Assembly (NCBI GenBank): GCA_019054805.1 | Contig: JAHQIY010000001.1 | Location: forward strand, 310,001-374,000 | DNA length: 64,000 nt | From: Brachionus manjavacas | Taxonomy: Eukaryota; Rotifera; Eurotatoria; Ploima; Brachionidae | Direction of reading: 5' to 3' | Part shown: positions 63,459-64,000 of the stretch, piece after piece | Numbering within the stretch: the stretch's first letter is position 1 | How the letters are laid out: every line of letters begins with the position of its first letter | Notes under the pieces: model-generated | What the model saw: the letters and a program-made list of their open reading frames with translations, nothing else | What the model was told of the DNA's origin: nothing | The model's database searches: none | Program-made: the position numbers and the translations under genes

Positions 63459-64000
63459 CCGTATCCCCTTGTTTAGCGACGCATGCTTTAATACCATAAG
63501 TAGGATATTTGGTGCATGGTCTAATATAGACCTCACTATGTTAAATTTTTTATTTTAAAGGTCCTGGTCACATAGTTGATTCATTTTAAAAACGTAGCGT
63601 TTTTAATAGAAATTCAAATAGAAAAGCAGAGCTTAAAAAAAATCTTTATTTTTATGGCAGAACTTAAAGCTAAAAAAAAATTTAATATAAAAATTTTGAT
63701 TGAGTTTATTTTATAGATGCGACGTTAGAGTTATGGTAAAAAAAATATTAAATATAATAAAAAAGTTTAATTTTAATTATTGACCCGGCATTCAAATTTA
63801 AAAATTTAAGACAAAAAAGAGAATAAAAAATCAAAATCATTGAAAAATTATTATCAACTTCCATTTTATTTGAATTTTAGTTTTTAAAAAAAAAATAAGA
63901 AACACTTATATTTATATGCTTTTTATTAAGCCGAAATACCAAAAAACAGCGTGAAAAAAATTTTTTTTTTAAGCAAATACTTAATTGAGAACAAGAGAGA
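63459..64000. mobile_element. Left end of a further pogo-type element
   Basis: TACCGTATCCCCTTGTTTAG (from 63457) is a direct repeat of the end at 62322, and GCATGC follows at a similar distance. The rest of the window to 64000 shows no coding region; the element may continue past the edge. Confidence 0.45.

Overview
This window looks like nuclear DNA from a small invertebrate animal. It is very AT-rich. Genes are short and mostly single-exon, and the few introns I can place are 46, 50 and 106 bp with ordinary GT-AG ends. A radial spoke gene implies motile cilia, and there is a DEG/ENaC channel and a mitochondrial SLC25A39/40-type carrier. Most of the rest is decayed transposon sequence. A rotifer such as Brachionus would fit, but that is an inference from style, not from a database match. 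No bacterial operon, CRISPR array, virus or rRNA gene was seen.

Seven or eight host genes are supported. They are a WD40 protein (6383-7438, minus), an NHL-type beta-propeller protein (12032-13393, minus), RSPH3 (16874-18043, plus), an SLC25A39/40-like carrier (21730-22734, plus), a secreted carboxylesterase-like protein that lacks all three catalytic residues (28631-30403, minus), a DEG/ENaC channel (50508-51968, minus), a four-exon TKL-type kinase (55196-56909, plus) and a second TKL-type kinase with DFN instead of DFG (59985-60890, minus). An 88-residue small gene (61026-61292) and a 163-residue orphan ORF (34427-34918) are possible extra genes. The genes look like independent loci; only the two convergent kinases look related.

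Transposons fill the gaps. Non-LTR retrotransposon pieces from several lineages occur at 2640-3357, 3664-4340, 10640-10890, 14530-14622, 26077-26440, 35239-35990, 36562-36775, 36912-40735, 52690-52960, 59560-59870 and 61785-61880. One is a clear nest (a LINE with poly(A) inside the 3' part of another, the outer one flanked by a 45-bp direct repeat). Another carries a 5' inversion of the twin-priming kind. DNA transposons include a pogo element with both ends (26480-28479), an internally deleted Tigger (5079-5973), a second pogo remnant (62324 onward), a Tc1/mariner copy (about 18717-20215) and MULE-type fragments with FLYWCH or SWIM fingers (42536-42928, 48757-49230, 24850-25040).

The most novel signal is a set of three non-autonomous elements at 9167-9658, 11043-11969 and 23996-24537. 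All begin GGGTCT, have long terminal inverted repeats of about 80-100 bp and are flanked by 8-bp direct repeats (7/8, 7/8 and 8/8 identical). Their subterminal regions are packed with GGTCAC- or GTTCAC-like motifs. I cannot assign them to a superfamily.
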